DNA from: Roseovarius sp. M141
Lineage (GTDB): Bacteria; Pseudomonadota; Alphaproteobacteria; Rhodobacterales; Rhodobacteraceae
DNA: 64,000 bases
Assembly: GCF_024355225.1 (NCBI RefSeq)
Contig: NZ_VCNH01000001.1
Span: forward strand, 173,315 to 237,314
Direction of reading: 5' to 3'
Shown in pieces: positions 17,394 to 26,156 of this stretch (position 1 is its first letter; every line of letters begins with the position of its first letter). Below the pieces are notes generated by a model, which was given only the letters and a program-made list of their open reading frames with translations, had not been told where the DNA came from and did no database searches. A program made the position numbers and the translations under genes.

Positions 17394-18311
17394 TCAATTC
17401 GGTGCGATGCTGAGTGGCGTCGGCGCATTGGCCTCCGGTGCGGCACCTTTTCGGGTCACCAGAACGACGCCAATAATCGCCAGCAAAATTCCGAGGAGTT
17501 TCAGCAGGCCCAGGGATTCGCCATAAAACAACACTCCCATCGTCAGGCCGAAGACCGGAATAAGGAAACTGAACGCATTGGCCTGATTTAGCGGCACTTC
17601 ACTTAGAACCGACATCCAAAGAATGTAAACCAGTGCCGAGCCGAACAGGGCGAGCGTAAGCAAGACCGTGATGAAGGTGAACGACCACTGGATTGCCGCA
17701 GGGTTCTCCATGATCCCCGCCGCGAGAGCCAGCGGTATGCTCCCGATCAAAAACTGCAAACCCATTGCCATGAGCAGATCGACCCGGCCAATGATCTTCT
17801 TGATCGTCACATTGCTGACAGTGACACCAAGTGCCGCAAGAACGATATACGCGATGCCAATGGCGTAATTGTCCCCGCCGCTGGAAAAAAGCTGCGGGGC
17901 TGCGATGACGACAATCCCCAGAAAGCCGATGAACAGCCCCACCTTCCCCCGGCGACTCAGACGTTCCCCCAATATGATACCGCCCAGTCCCGCCGCCAGC
18001 AGAGGCTGGGTGTTCGCAATGACCGTGGCGATCCCGGGCGAGACGAATTCCGCCGCGTGGAACATGCCCAGAAAGCCGAGGCTGGTCCCCCCGAGGCCCA
18101 TGACAGCCAAAGTCATCCAAACTCTGGCATCGCGAGGAAACGGGCGGCGTAGCGCACAGGCCACCCCGACCAGAACCAGACCGGCGATAACGGCGCGCAG
18201 TGTGGCAAAACTCAGGTGTGGTGCGAGGACAATGCCGATCGTTAAGAGTGGGTAGCATGCTGCCCAAAGCAGCATTACAATGATAATTTTGAACGCATTT
18301 AAGACTGTCAT
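17394..18311 (-). CDS. EamA/DMT-family transporter (RhaT/YdcZ-like)
   Basis: 305 aa with about ten hydrophobic helices in two repeated EamA halves (about residues 5-135 and 150-285). Conserved features include the early GxxxAxxP-like helix and the PLLAAGLGGIILGE segment at the end of half one. These are drug/metabolite exporters, often for amino acids or small metabolites; the substrate is not deducible. The ATG at 18311 is chosen because it starts immediately at helix one. The GTG/ATG at 18392 adds a polar 27-residue leader. It is transcribed alone, convergent to the IS3 region. Confidence 0.82.
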   Translation of the reverse strand: MTVLNAFKIIIVMLLWAACYPLLTIGIVLAPHLSFATLRAVIAGLVLVGVACALRRPFPRDARVWMTLAVMGLGGTSLGFLGMFHAAEFVSPGIATVIANTQPLLAAGLGGIILGERLSRRGKVGLFIGFLGIVVIAAPQLFSSGGDNYAIGIAYIVLAALGVTVSNVTIKKIIGRVDLLMAMGLQFLIGSIPLALAAGIMENPAAIQWSFTFITVLLTLALFGSALVYILWMSVLSEVPLNQANAFSFLIPVFGLTMGVLFYGESLGLLKLLGILLAIIGVVLVTRKGAAPEANAPTPLSIAPN

Positions 18312-18765
18312 GTTGTCGCCCCGATGCCCAAGAGGCCCAGATTCGGGCGTGAGTGGAATCTCATACGTCTTTATCTGCAAGAGCGTTACCAAGAGGGGAC
18401 CGGCCGTAATGGGACCCTTTCATTCTCTCAGGGTTGTTTTGTCGCATTTTGCAAATTCCAAATTTCAAAGGGGGCGCGTACGAATTGACGCACATATGGC
18501 GTCTTTGTTACGGCGCATACTGTAGACGCTTTGAGCCTTTGCTGTTTGGCTGAACCTGAACCGTATCGCCCTGATCCTCGTTTCGATAGCAATCACGGGC
18601 TCCCACTCCCTACGCTTTGTCGATATCATATGTTATTGACTGCTTGCCGGACTCGGCACTTTGGACCCTATCCACATCATAGTACACTACCCAACGTGCG
18701 CACGACTGTCCGACATTGTTTTCCTGACAAGCGACCATACATTTCTTTGGAAGGATGTGTCGATC
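18312..18765. other. 454-bp intergenic region between divergent genes
   Basis: It holds the promoters of the exporter (leftward) and of the second ECF sigma factor (rightward). No convincing gene, tRNA or repeat was seen. The stretch is less GC-rich than its neighbours, and a CATATG/ATATCATATG-like AT-rich patch lies around 18620-18632. Confidence 0.4.
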
Positions 18766-19392
18766 ATGACAGAAAAACCGCAAAACGAGACGCAGGTTAA
18801 CGACAGCGCAGCCGAAACAGCACTATCGGACGGGCGACAGGCCTTTCTGGGTTTTCTAGTGCGGCGGCTGCGCAACCGGGCCGATGCCGAGGATGTCCTG
18901 CAAGAATTCTGCATTCGGGTGCTGACGCGCAAAGATCAGTTGCGGGATGTGGAGCGGATGGATGCCTGGCTTTACGCGATCTTGCGAACGACGATGAACG
19001 ATCACTTCCGCAAATTGGCAAGGCGCGGGCGTCTGAGCGAGGCTTATGGCCGGGAACCAGAGGAGTGGTCGGATGATGCGCCCGGGCAGATGGCGCAATT
19101 TTGCCTGTGTCTGAGCGGCCTGATACCCGCGCTGCGCCACGCCGATGCCGACCTGATCCGGCGGATTGACTTCGGCGAGGAAGGCCACGCTACGGTTGCT
19201 GCCGACTTGGGATTAACCCGAAATGCGCTTGGAGTACGCCTGCATCGTGCGCGTGCCGGCCTACGTGATGCGCTGACGGGCCATTGCGGCAAGTGCTGCA
19301 AGACAGGCTGGGACGATTGCTACTGTCCGCCGGTCGGGTGCGAAAGTCCGGAAAACGAAACGCACTGCGCGCCGGAGGAAGCACCCACCTGA
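18766..19392 (+). CDS. ECF-type sigma factor with cysteine-rich C-terminal tail, copy 2
   Basis: 208 aa. Region 2 contains DAEDVLQEFCIRVL (about residues 38-51) and region 4 TVAADLGLTRNALGVRLHRAR (interrupted here: TVAADLGLTRN then ALGVRLHRAR, about 143-163). The tail is CGKC-x7-C-x-C followed by another Cys (about 175-193), the same spacing as the factor at 13155. AAGGA lies about 12 bp before the ATG; the upstream in-frame extension has no conserved sequence. Metal sensing through the tail is inferred from CorE-type factors. Confidence 0.85.
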   Translation: MTEKPQNETQVNDSAAETALSDGRQAFLGFLVRRLRNRADAEDVLQEFCIRVLTRKDQLRDVERMDAWLYAILRTTMNDHFRKLARRGRLSEAYGREPEEWSDDAPGQMAQFCLCLSGLIPALRHADADLIRRIDFGEEGHATVAADLGLTRNALGVRLHRARAGLRDALTGHCGKCCKTGWDDCYCPPVGCESPENETHCAPEEAPT

Positions 19393-19490
19393 GGTTGGCT
19401 ATTTCTTTGCCTGTAACAGATGCCGCCAGGCAGCGTCTACTCCCATGAAGATGCCCGTGTTCGGGTACTCCAAAGGGAGAAATCGAGACA

Positions 19491-19841
19491 ATGTGCAAAA
19501 ACGCGCCCACGTCGGATCCAGAAACGCAAGAGCGCTTTGCGGCCGCTACAGAATTGTTCAGCCTCGTTCACCGGATGAGCTGTGCGTGTGCGGCGCATCC
19601 GCGCCACGTCGATGCGCCACTGTCGCGCGACCTGTTTCGCCGGATCGAAGATCAAGGCCAGAGCCTGACTGAGGCCGCAAAGGTTTTGGGCCTGGGACCA
19701 AAAGACTGCGTCTATCTTCTTGCCGGATTCCGCCGGGACCTGGCCGTCGAACTGGTGGCTTTGCTCGTAGCGGCCGAGATACCGCGCTCTGTTGTGGAAA
19801 AAGGAAGCCGGGATTTAGAGGTGCGGAACGAAGGTCATTGA
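19491..19841 (+). CDS. small helix-turn-helix-like partner of the ECF factor
   Basis: 116 aa. Near the N-terminus is SCACAAH (about residues 30-36). The middle has a helix-turn-helix-like stretch (GQSLTEAAKVLGLGPKDCVY, about 56-75) followed by a hydrophobic helix. It lies 98 bp downstream of the Cys-tailed sigma factor, like the short region-4-like protein at 13987, which suggests a common two-gene arrangement. No named family is recognised. GGGAGAAA precedes the ATG. Confidence 0.6.
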   Translation: MCKNAPTSDPETQERFAAATELFSLVHRMSCACAAHPRHVDAPLSRDLFRRIEDQGQSLTEAAKVLGLGPKDCVYLLAGFRRDLAVELVALLVAAEIPRSVVEKGSRDLEVRNEGH

Positions 19842-19922
19842 TCAGGGCTGTTTTATGGGACTGGCGGTGACGTGACGGATGGTGTCACCACAACCGACCG
19901 GGAACAAATGATGGAGAGCAAG

Positions 19923-20522
19923 ATGCCCGACGCAGAGCAAAAAACGGAAGAAACCGGCAAAGCCGAACGCCGCGACTTCCTATATTATGCAGCCGCCACC
20001 ACGGGAGCGGTCGCGGCAGGTGCTGGCATCTGGCCGCTGATCGATTCCATGAATCCCTCGGCCGATGTGGTCAGCCAGTCGACGATCTCCATCGACCTGA
20101 CGGAGGTGGCTGTAGGCACTCGAATCACCGCCAAATGGGCCGGTAAGCCGGTCTTCATCTGGCGCCGCTCACCCGAGACGATCGCAAAGGCACGCGCCAC
20201 GCCGCTTGATGACCTTATCGACCCGATTGATTACACGGATGAAAATCCCAACAACGCTCAGGATATGCCAGCGCTCGATGTAAACCGGTCTGCAGATGAG
20301 GCCGGCGAGTGGCTGATCGTGATCGGGATCTGCACTCACCTGGGTTGCGTACCGGTCGGCCAGAATGGCGCCAGCGTTGGAGAGTTCGGAGGCTGGTTCT
20401 GCCCGTGCCACGGATCCCACTACGACCGGTCCGGCCGCATCCGCAAAGGGCCTGCACCGCGCAATCTTGATATTCCGCGCTATAGCCTTGGGACCGATCT
20501 GATGCTGACTATTGGCGCTTGA
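19923..20522 (+). CDS. petA: Rieske iron-sulfur subunit of cytochrome bc1 (orphan copy)
   Basis: 199 aa. The N-terminus ERRDFLYYAAATTGAVAAG is a Tat signal/anchor. The [2Fe-2S] ligand loops are CTHLGC (about residues 137-142) and CPCHGSH (about 159-165), matching PetA of the ubiquinol-cytochrome c reductase. The usual partners petB and petC are absent on both sides; the neighbours are a sigma locus and a CBS pseudogene. The ATG at 19923 fits GGAGAG upstream. It may be an alternative Rieske subunit or a displaced gene. Confidence 0.85.
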   Translation: MPDAEQKTEETGKAERRDFLYYAAATTGAVAAGAGIWPLIDSMNPSADVVSQSTISIDLTEVAVGTRITAKWAGKPVFIWRRSPETIAKARATPLDDLIDPIDYTDENPNNAQDMPALDVNRSADEAGEWLIVIGICTHLGCVPVGQNGASVGEFGGWFCPCHGSHYDRSGRIRKGPAPRNLDIPRYSLGTDLMLTIGA

Positions 20523-20561
20523 GTAATTTCACAGAACCCCAGGAAGAGTCAGGAGGACTTC

Positions 20562-21262
20562 ATGAAAGCACAGGACTTCATGACCGCGACGGTCATCTCG
20601 GTCCCGCAGAGCGCGACGGTTGCCGAGGCGACCGAACTTATGCTGGCGCATCATGTCAGCGCGCTGCCGGTCACCGATGCCGACGGAAAGCTTGCCGGAC
20701 TTATCAGCGAAGGCGATCTGATGCAGCGCATCCGTGACGAGAATGGCCCCCGCCGATCTTGGTGCCTCGATCTGTTCAAAGGCACCGGGGAATCGGCACA
20801 GGATTTTGTGAAGGTGCGCAGCCACAAAGTTTCGGACATGATGACAGGCGAGTGATCCGCATCGACGAGGACACCTTCGTTGGAACTATCGCACGGCTGC
20901 TCAAAAAATACCGGATCAAGCGGGTTCCGGTAACGCGCCTTGGCGCAATCGTGGGTATCGTAAGCCGCTCAAACCTGTTGCACGCTCTCTCTGCGATCGC
21001 GGGCGGGGCGTTGCCCGAGCCTTCCCAAGACGACCGTGACCTACGCGCCCGCATCGAGACCGCATTGAAAGAGGTGCCCGATATCACGGTTAGCCTTGTC
21101 AATTTCACAGTGGAGGATGGCCACGTTTCTGTCTAGGGCGTCGTGGACAGCAAGTTCGAGGAAAACGCCGTGCGCGTCGCAGTCGAAAACGTGTCCGGCG
21201 TGCGCGAAATCGACATGCATTTGGGTCGCATGTCATCCTGGGCCTACGGCTACGGGGCTTGA
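20562..21262 (+). pseudogene. CBS-domain/BON protein, frameshifted with in-frame amber
   Basis: The first 97 codons match the N-terminal half of the intact CBS protein at 51813-52505 (MKAQDFMT, then VSALPVTDADGKLAGLISEG). The frame shifts near 20850. The rest continues in another frame (KRVPVTRLGAIVGIVSRSNL), meets TAG at 21134, and still matches to the end at 21262. Two independent lesions argue for decay rather than recoding. CBS pairs usually bind adenine nucleotides, and the C-terminal part is BON-like. Confidence 0.85.
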
Positions 21263-21383
21263 AACGGCATCGCGGATTTCTGCTTCGGCCCCGTTTCTTT
21301 CACGAGGTGAACCGCTCTGTCGCTGTGACGCAACGCCCCGGCCGACGTCTACATTACGACCCCTTAATGCACAGGAGGCTTAA

Positions 21384-21555
21384 ATGGAAAAAAGAAGACT
21401 CGTACAGATCAATCCCCAGCCGAACCCACCAAGCCCGGAGGGTGCTGCGGTGGAGAGGGATCTGGTCGCGATGCTGATGTCGGACCGGAAATTCAGGAAA
21501 CCGTTCAAGCGTCGGCTGCAAAGTCGGGCGCCTGCGGTTGCGGCACCAACTGAGT
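21384..21555 (+). pseudogene. 5' fragment of an unknown gene truncated by IS6 element
   Basis: The ATG follows ACAGGAGGC by 5 bp, a strong ribosome binding site. It opens a basic 57-codon frame (MEKRRLVQINPQPNPP start) that runs into the left inverted repeat of the IS6 element at 21556. No matching 3' part is visible after the element at 22366. Family unknown. Confidence 0.45.
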
Positions 21556-22365
21556 GGGTATTGCCAAGTTGTTTTCAGCCGACCGCAAGATGGCTATCGA
21601 CCACGCTCAAACTGCCATTTCAGCGGTGTAGTCGCCCCACAGGCTGAAAGCATCTTTGCGAGAATGGCGATAAGAAATTGCAGTGCGTTGATAACGGCGG
21701 GGACGGAAGATGAGATTGATCTGGTCATGCGCCGATAGAAATCTCTGGGCTTGCCGGTGTTACTTGAACCGGCCGAACACCTTCTCCCTTTTGCGGGTCG
21801 GTCTGTGCGAGACTTCGATTGCGTTGTTCAGTCCTGTGTGCGCGCGATGGTCAGCCTGCGATGCCAGCGCGCTGACCGGCTTTATGTAGCTGCGCAATTT
21901 GTGGGTAATGACAACCCTCAGCTTACCAAACTGGTCGATCAAGCGCCGGAAGATCCGCTTTGCCGCCTTTGCGTTTCACCGAGTTTGTACGAGGATATCC
22001 AACACATCATTGTCTGCATCGATGTCCCGCCACAACCAATGCTTCTTGCCGCGGATCGTGATGCCGACTTCGTCCAAATGCCACTTGTCGTTCGGTCGTG
22101 GACGGTCTCGGCGAACGCATCGAGCGAAATGTTCGCCAAACCGATTGACCCACAGGCGGATGGCCTCGCGGCTGACAATGACACCCCGCTCTGCCAGCAG
22201 ATCCTCAACATCCGCCGTATTCAAGGCGAAGCGATGATACACTCAGGCCGAGTAGGCAATGATCCCACGAGGGTAGCGAAAGCTCTTCAGGCGCGACATT
22301 GAAGTCGGTAGTTACATCGCCATCAACTAACCGCTGCTTAAGCCGAAAACAACTTGGCAATACCC
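21556..22365 (-). mobile_element. IS6-family insertion sequence, degenerate
   Basis: 810 bp bounded by inverted repeats that both begin GGGTATTGCCAAGTTGTTTT. No 8-bp target duplication is visible (AACTGAGT on the left, GCACGCAT on the right), so the flanks have been rearranged or the element moved by recombination. The size and repeats fit IS6. Confidence 0.85.
21607..22299 (-). pseudogene. IS6-family transposase, broken
   Basis: Starts MSRLKSFRYPRGIIAYSA, then a TGA stands where Trp is expected. The helix-turn-helix part (LLAERGVIVSREAIRLW) and the DDE region (KWHLDEVGITIRGKKHWLWR) continue, and a frameshift near 21940 separates the last third (VVITHKLRSY). At least two lesions make it inactive. 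Confidence 0.85.
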
Positions 22366-22440
22366 GCACGCATCTCACCGACTTCATGGCAGCCTAAAAT
22401 TTCGCGCGCAGGCGCAAGACCCTCGGCGGCCTTACGCCTT

Positions 22441-22524
22441 ACGCCTTACGAATACATCTGCAAGATATGGGCTTCAGAGCCAGACAGATTAATCGTCAAT
22501 CCGATCCACCACGTTCAGGAACGT
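22441..22524 (+). pseudogene. C-terminal scrap of an integrase-type transposase (IS481/IS3 type)
   Basis: TPYEYICKIWASEPDRLIVN (first 20 of about 28 residues) closely resembles the conserved C-terminal end of IS481-type transposases, where TPYEYICK and a following NPIH are typical. No upstream catalytic part is present, so it is an isolated remnant between the IS6 element and cusF. Confidence 0.65.
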
Positions 22525-22601
22525 CCAGCACGCGTTTTAGCTGGCGAGGCCAGCGAAACACAGCTGCTCCCGCTCACTCAGTTCCAGACCGGCACGCGGT
22601 T

Positions 22602-22943
22602 TTACTCCGGCACCATAGCGCCAATGGCATACATGCCATCTTCGCCCTTGATCAGCATCAGAGTGACTTTGTCTCCGACCGAAACCTCGCCCATCATCTG
22701 CGCCTCGGCAGTGAGGGCAAAATCCATGGTCATCGCGGGCCAGCCTATTTCGGGGATCGGATCATGGCTGACATTGACGGTGCCGTCGCCGATGGAATTC
22801 AGGGTGGCGGTGGTATGCACCGCGCCTTCCATTTGCGTATCGCTCATCTGCATCTGGGAATGATCCGTCCTGTCGCTGGTTTGCGCCATCGCCAGGGGCG
22901 CTGACAACACAAGGGCGAGGATCGAAAGTGAGAGGGTTTTCAT
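22602..22943 (-). CDS. cusF: periplasmic copper chaperone CusF
   Basis: 113 aa. A signal peptide (about 1-21) and a short Met/His-rich linker (HSQMQMSDTQM) precede a CusF OB-fold domain with HDPIPEIGWPAMTMDF (about residues 58-73), holding the Cu(I) ligands His, Met and Met and the capping Trp. AAAGGA precedes the ATG. It is the last gene after cusB-cusA on the minus strand. It delivers Cu(I)/Ag(I) to the CusAB pump. Confidence 0.92.
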   Translation of the reverse strand: MKTLSLSILALVLSAPLAMAQTSDRTDHSQMQMSDTQMEGAVHTTATLNSIGDGTVNVSHDPIPEIGWPAMTMDFALTAEAQMMGEVSVGDKVTLMLIKGEDGMYAIGAMVPE

Positions 22944-22976
22944 TGGTAGTCCTTTCAGTGGAGTTATGGCCAAGCG

Positions 22977-25900
22977 TCATTCGGCTAGGGTGGCAATTGC
23001 ATCGGTCGGGGCCGGGCGCTGCAACTCACGGTTGACCCGTTTCAGGGCCAGCCGTTTCCAGATCACGAAGATTGACGGGATCACGAACAGGGTTAGCAAG
23101 GTCGCGGTTGCCATACCGCCCACCATTGGCGCGGCGATCCGCTGCATGATCTCCGAGCCGGTCCCCGTGCCGTACATGATCGGGATCAGGCCTGCGAAAA
23201 TTGTCGCGACGGTCATGATCTTGGGACGCACTCGCAAGAGCGCGCCTTCGAACACCACCTCCTCGACATCGGTCGCGGTCATCAGCCGCGATTCAAGTAT
23301 CGCCCGCTCCTTGCGCTTGTCCCAGGCGAGGTTGAGATAAAGCAGCATCACGATGGCTGTCTCGACCGCCACGCCCGCCAGCGCGATGAAACCCACCAGC
23401 ACGGCGACGGAAATGTCGAAGCTGAGATACCACAGAAACCACACGCCCCCGGCTAGGGCCACAGGCAGGGCCGCAAGGATGATAGCCACTTCGATGATCC
23501 GGTTGAACGCCAGAAACAGCATCAGGGTTATGATCAGCAGTGTCGCGGGGGCAACCAGCGTCAGCCGTTCCTGCATCCGTTCGATATATTCGTACTGGCC
23601 TGACCAGGTGATCGAATAGCCCGGCGGCAGCGTGACCTGATCGGCCACGAGTGCGCGGGCCTCTTTCACATATCCGCCCAGATCGCGCCCGGCGATATCG
23701 ATAAAGACGAAACCGGTGCGCCGCGCGTTTTCGGAGCGGATCATGGCAGGACCGTCAACGATCTTTACCTCGGCCAACGCCCCCAGCGGGATATGCGCTC
23801 CCGAGGGTGTGACGACGGGCAGATCGCGCAGGGTTTCGGGACTGTCGCGCCATTCCTGCGGATAGCGCATATTGATCGGATAACGCTCCAGTCCCTCGAC
23901 GGATTCCGAAACCTGCATCCCGCCGATGGCGGTCTGAACCACGTCCTGAATGTCCCGCACGCTCATCATATAGCGGGCGGCCGCATCGCGGTCGGGCGTG
24001 ATCTCGATGAAACGTCCGCCGATCGGCCGTTCTGCATAGGCCGAGGCGGTACCTTCCACGTTGGCGACCGTGCGTTCCACCTCGATCCCGATCTCTTCGA
24101 TCACGCGCAGATCGGCGCCGGATATCTTGACACCCACCGGCGTCTTGATGCCGGTGGCCAGCATGTCGATGCGGTTCTTGATGGGCTGGATCCAGACGTT
24201 GGTCACGCCGGGAATCTGCACGGCCTTGTCCAGATTGTTGCGAATTCCTTCCATGGTCATGCCCTCGCGCCACTCCGCCTCGGGTTTCAGCTGAATCGTC
24301 GTTTCGATCATCGTCAGGGGCGCGGGGTCGGTAGCGGTGTCCGCGCGGCCCAGCTTGCCGTGAACGGTCTTAACCTCGGGGATCGTGGCGATCATCCGGT
24401 CGGTCTGCTGCAGAACCTCACGCGCCTTTCCGATGGAGATACCCGGATAGAGTGTCGGCATGTATAGAAAATCGCCTTCGTTCAGTTCGGGCATGAACTC
24501 GCTTCCGATCCGCTGCAAGGGCCACCACATCGACGCCACCACCAGACCCGCCAGCAGTGTCGTTGCCCAGGGCCAGGCGACGGCAGCATCCAGAAACGGG
24601 CGGTAGATCCAGATGATGATCCGGTTCAGCGGGTTCTTTCGCTCCGGCACGATGTGCCCACGCACGAAATATCCCATCAGTACCGGCACAAGCGTGATGG
24701 ACAGGATCGCCGCCGCGGCCATCGCGTAGGTCTTGGTGAAGGCCAGCGGTTTGAACAGCCGTCCTTCCTGGCTTTCCAATACGAAGACAGGCAGGAAACT
24801 GACCGTGATGATCGCGAGGGAGTAGAACAGCGCCGGTCCTACTTCGGAGGCGCATTCGCCGACGATCCGCCATCGGTTCTCGTTGGTCAGTTTCTCCTTT
24901 TCCAGCCTTCGGTGCATCGCCTCGATCATCACGATGGCCGCATCCACCATCGCGCCGATGGCGATGGCGATCCCGCCCAGAGACATGATGTTCGCATTTA
25001 CGCCCTGCAATTTCATGACGATGAAGGCGGCGGAAATGCCCAGTGGCAGCGACACCAGAATGACCAGCGATGAGCGGATATGCAGAAGGAACGCCGCGCA
25101 GACCAGAATGACGACGATGAATTCCTCGGTCAGCTTCTTGCGCAGGTTGTCGATGGCGCGTTCGATCACGCCCGCCCTGTTATAGGTGGTGACGATCTCG
25201 ACCCCCTCGGGCAGGCTGGTGCGCAGTTCTTCGATGCGCGCCTCGACGGCCTTGATAGTGGCCAGCGCGTTGCCGCCCCAGCGCAGGATGACGACGCCGC
25301 CCACCGCGTCGCCCTCACCATTGAATTCTCCCACGCCGCGGCGCATCTCGGGACCGAGGCGGATATGGGCCACGTCCCCCAATGTGACGGCCGCACCGCG
25401 CGCGTTCACCATCAGCGGGGCCTTTGCAAGGTCGGACAACTCGTTGATGTAGCCGGTGGAGCGGACCATGTACTCGGCCTCGCCCATCTCGATCACGCTG
25501 CCGCCGGTCTCGCGGTTTGCGTCCTCGATGGCGCTGCGGATCTGTGCGAGCGTCACGTCGTAGGCGCGCAGCTTGTTCGGGTCGACGACGACCTGATATT
25601 GCTTGACCATACCGCCGATGGTGGCAACCTCGGACACGCCATCGACGGTCTGCAATTCGTATTTCAGGAACCAGTCCTGCAATGTGCGCAACTCGGACAG
25701 ATCATGTCCGCCGGTTCGGTCGATGAGGGCATATTGATAGATCCAGCCCACGCCAGTCGCATCGGGCCCGAGCTGAGGTGACACGCCTTCGGGCAAGTTT
25801 GCCGTGATCTGGCCGAGGTATTCCAACACTCGTGTGCGTGCCCAATACAGATCGGTGCCATCCTCGAAGACCACGTAGACATAGCTGTCACCAAAGAACG

Positions 25901-26156
25901 AAAAGCCGCGCACGGCGCTGGCGCCGGGTACGGCCAGCATGGCGGTAGCAATCGGGTAGGTGATCTGATCTTCGACGACTTGTGGCGCCTGACCGGCATA
26001 GGGGGTGCGCACGATCACCTGCACGTCCGACAGATCGGGAATGGCATCCACCGGTGTTTCTCGAATGGCCCAGACGCCCACGACGCCCATCATGATCGCC
26101 AGCGCCAGGATGATGACGCGGTTGGCAATCGACGCACGGATTATGGCACGGATCAC
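22977..26156 (-). CDS. cusA: heavy-metal RND efflux pump CusA
   Basis: 1059 aa inner-membrane proton antiporter of the HME-RND family. It has 12 membrane helices with two large periplasmic loops and the helix-4 motif GGIAIAIGAMVDAAIVMIE containing the acidic residue used by this family. Periplasmic Met-rich substrate positions are also present. The GTG start overlaps the cusB stop (GTGA). Length is normal for CusA/SilA. No outer-membrane CusC partner is encoded nearby, so it must use a TolC-like protein from elsewhere. Confidence 0.93.
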   Translation of the reverse strand: MIRAIIRASIANRVIILALAIMMGVVGVWAIRETPVDAIPDLSDVQVIVRTPYAGQAPQVVEDQITYPIATAMLAVPGASAVRGFSFFGDSYVYVVFEDGTDLYWARTRVLEYLGQITANLPEGVSPQLGPDATGVGWIYQYALIDRTGGHDLSELRTLQDWFLKYELQTVDGVSEVATIGGMVKQYQVVVDPNKLRAYDVTLAQIRSAIEDANRETGGSVIEMGEAEYMVRSTGYINELSDLAKAPLMVNARGAAVTLGDVAHIRLGPEMRRGVGEFNGEGDAVGGVVILRWGGNALATIKAVEARIEELRTSLPEGVEIVTTYNRAGVIERAIDNLRKKLTEEFIVVILVCAAFLLHIRSSLVILVSLPLGISAAFIVMKLQGVNANIMSLGGIAIAIGAMVDAAIVMIEAMHRRLEKEKLTNENRWRIVGECASEVGPALFYSLAIITVSFLPVFVLESQEGRLFKPLAFTKTYAMAAAAILSITLVPVLMGYFVRGHIVPERKNPLNRIIIWIYRPFLDAAVAWPWATTLLAGLVVASMWWPLQRIGSEFMPELNEGDFLYMPTLYPGISIGKAREVLQQTDRMIATIPEVKTVHGKLGRADTATDPAPLTMIETTIQLKPEAEWREGMTMEGIRNNLDKAVQIPGVTNVWIQPIKNRIDMLATGIKTPVGVKISGADLRVIEEIGIEVERTVANVEGTASAYAERPIGGRFIEITPDRDAAARYMMSVRDIQDVVQTAIGGMQVSESVEGLERYPINMRYPQEWRDSPETLRDLPVVTPSGAHIPLGALAEVKIVDGPAMIRSENARRTGFVFIDIAGRDLGGYVKEARALVADQVTLPPGYSITWSGQYEYIERMQERLTLVAPATLLIITLMLFLAFNRIIEVAIILAALPVALAGGVWFLWYLSFDISVAVLVGFIALAGVAVETAIVMLLYLNLAWDKRKERAILESRLMTATDVEEVVFEGALLRVRPKIMTVATIFAGLIPIMYGTGTGSEIMQRIAAPMVGGMATATLLTLFVIPSIFVIWKRLALKRVNRELQRPAPTDAIATLAE

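Larger units (their letters stand above)
15672..17413 (+). pseudogene. unrecognised ORF interrupted by the IS3 element
   Basis: If the IS (15760-17045) and one 3-bp GAA duplication are removed, the frame starting GTG at 15672 (29 codons before the IS) continues without a stop into a 116-codon frame after it, ending at 17413. The joined protein would be about 150 aa. The right part has lower GC than the surroundings. I recognise no domain, and part of the 3' end overlaps the convergent exporter gene. Chance continuation of an open frame cannot be excluded. Confidence 0.35.

Noticed and set aside
20562..21262. Programmed recoding of the CBS gene
   Set aside because: Both a frameshift and a TAG would have to be recoded, with no slippery run or stop-codon context at either site; decay is simpler.
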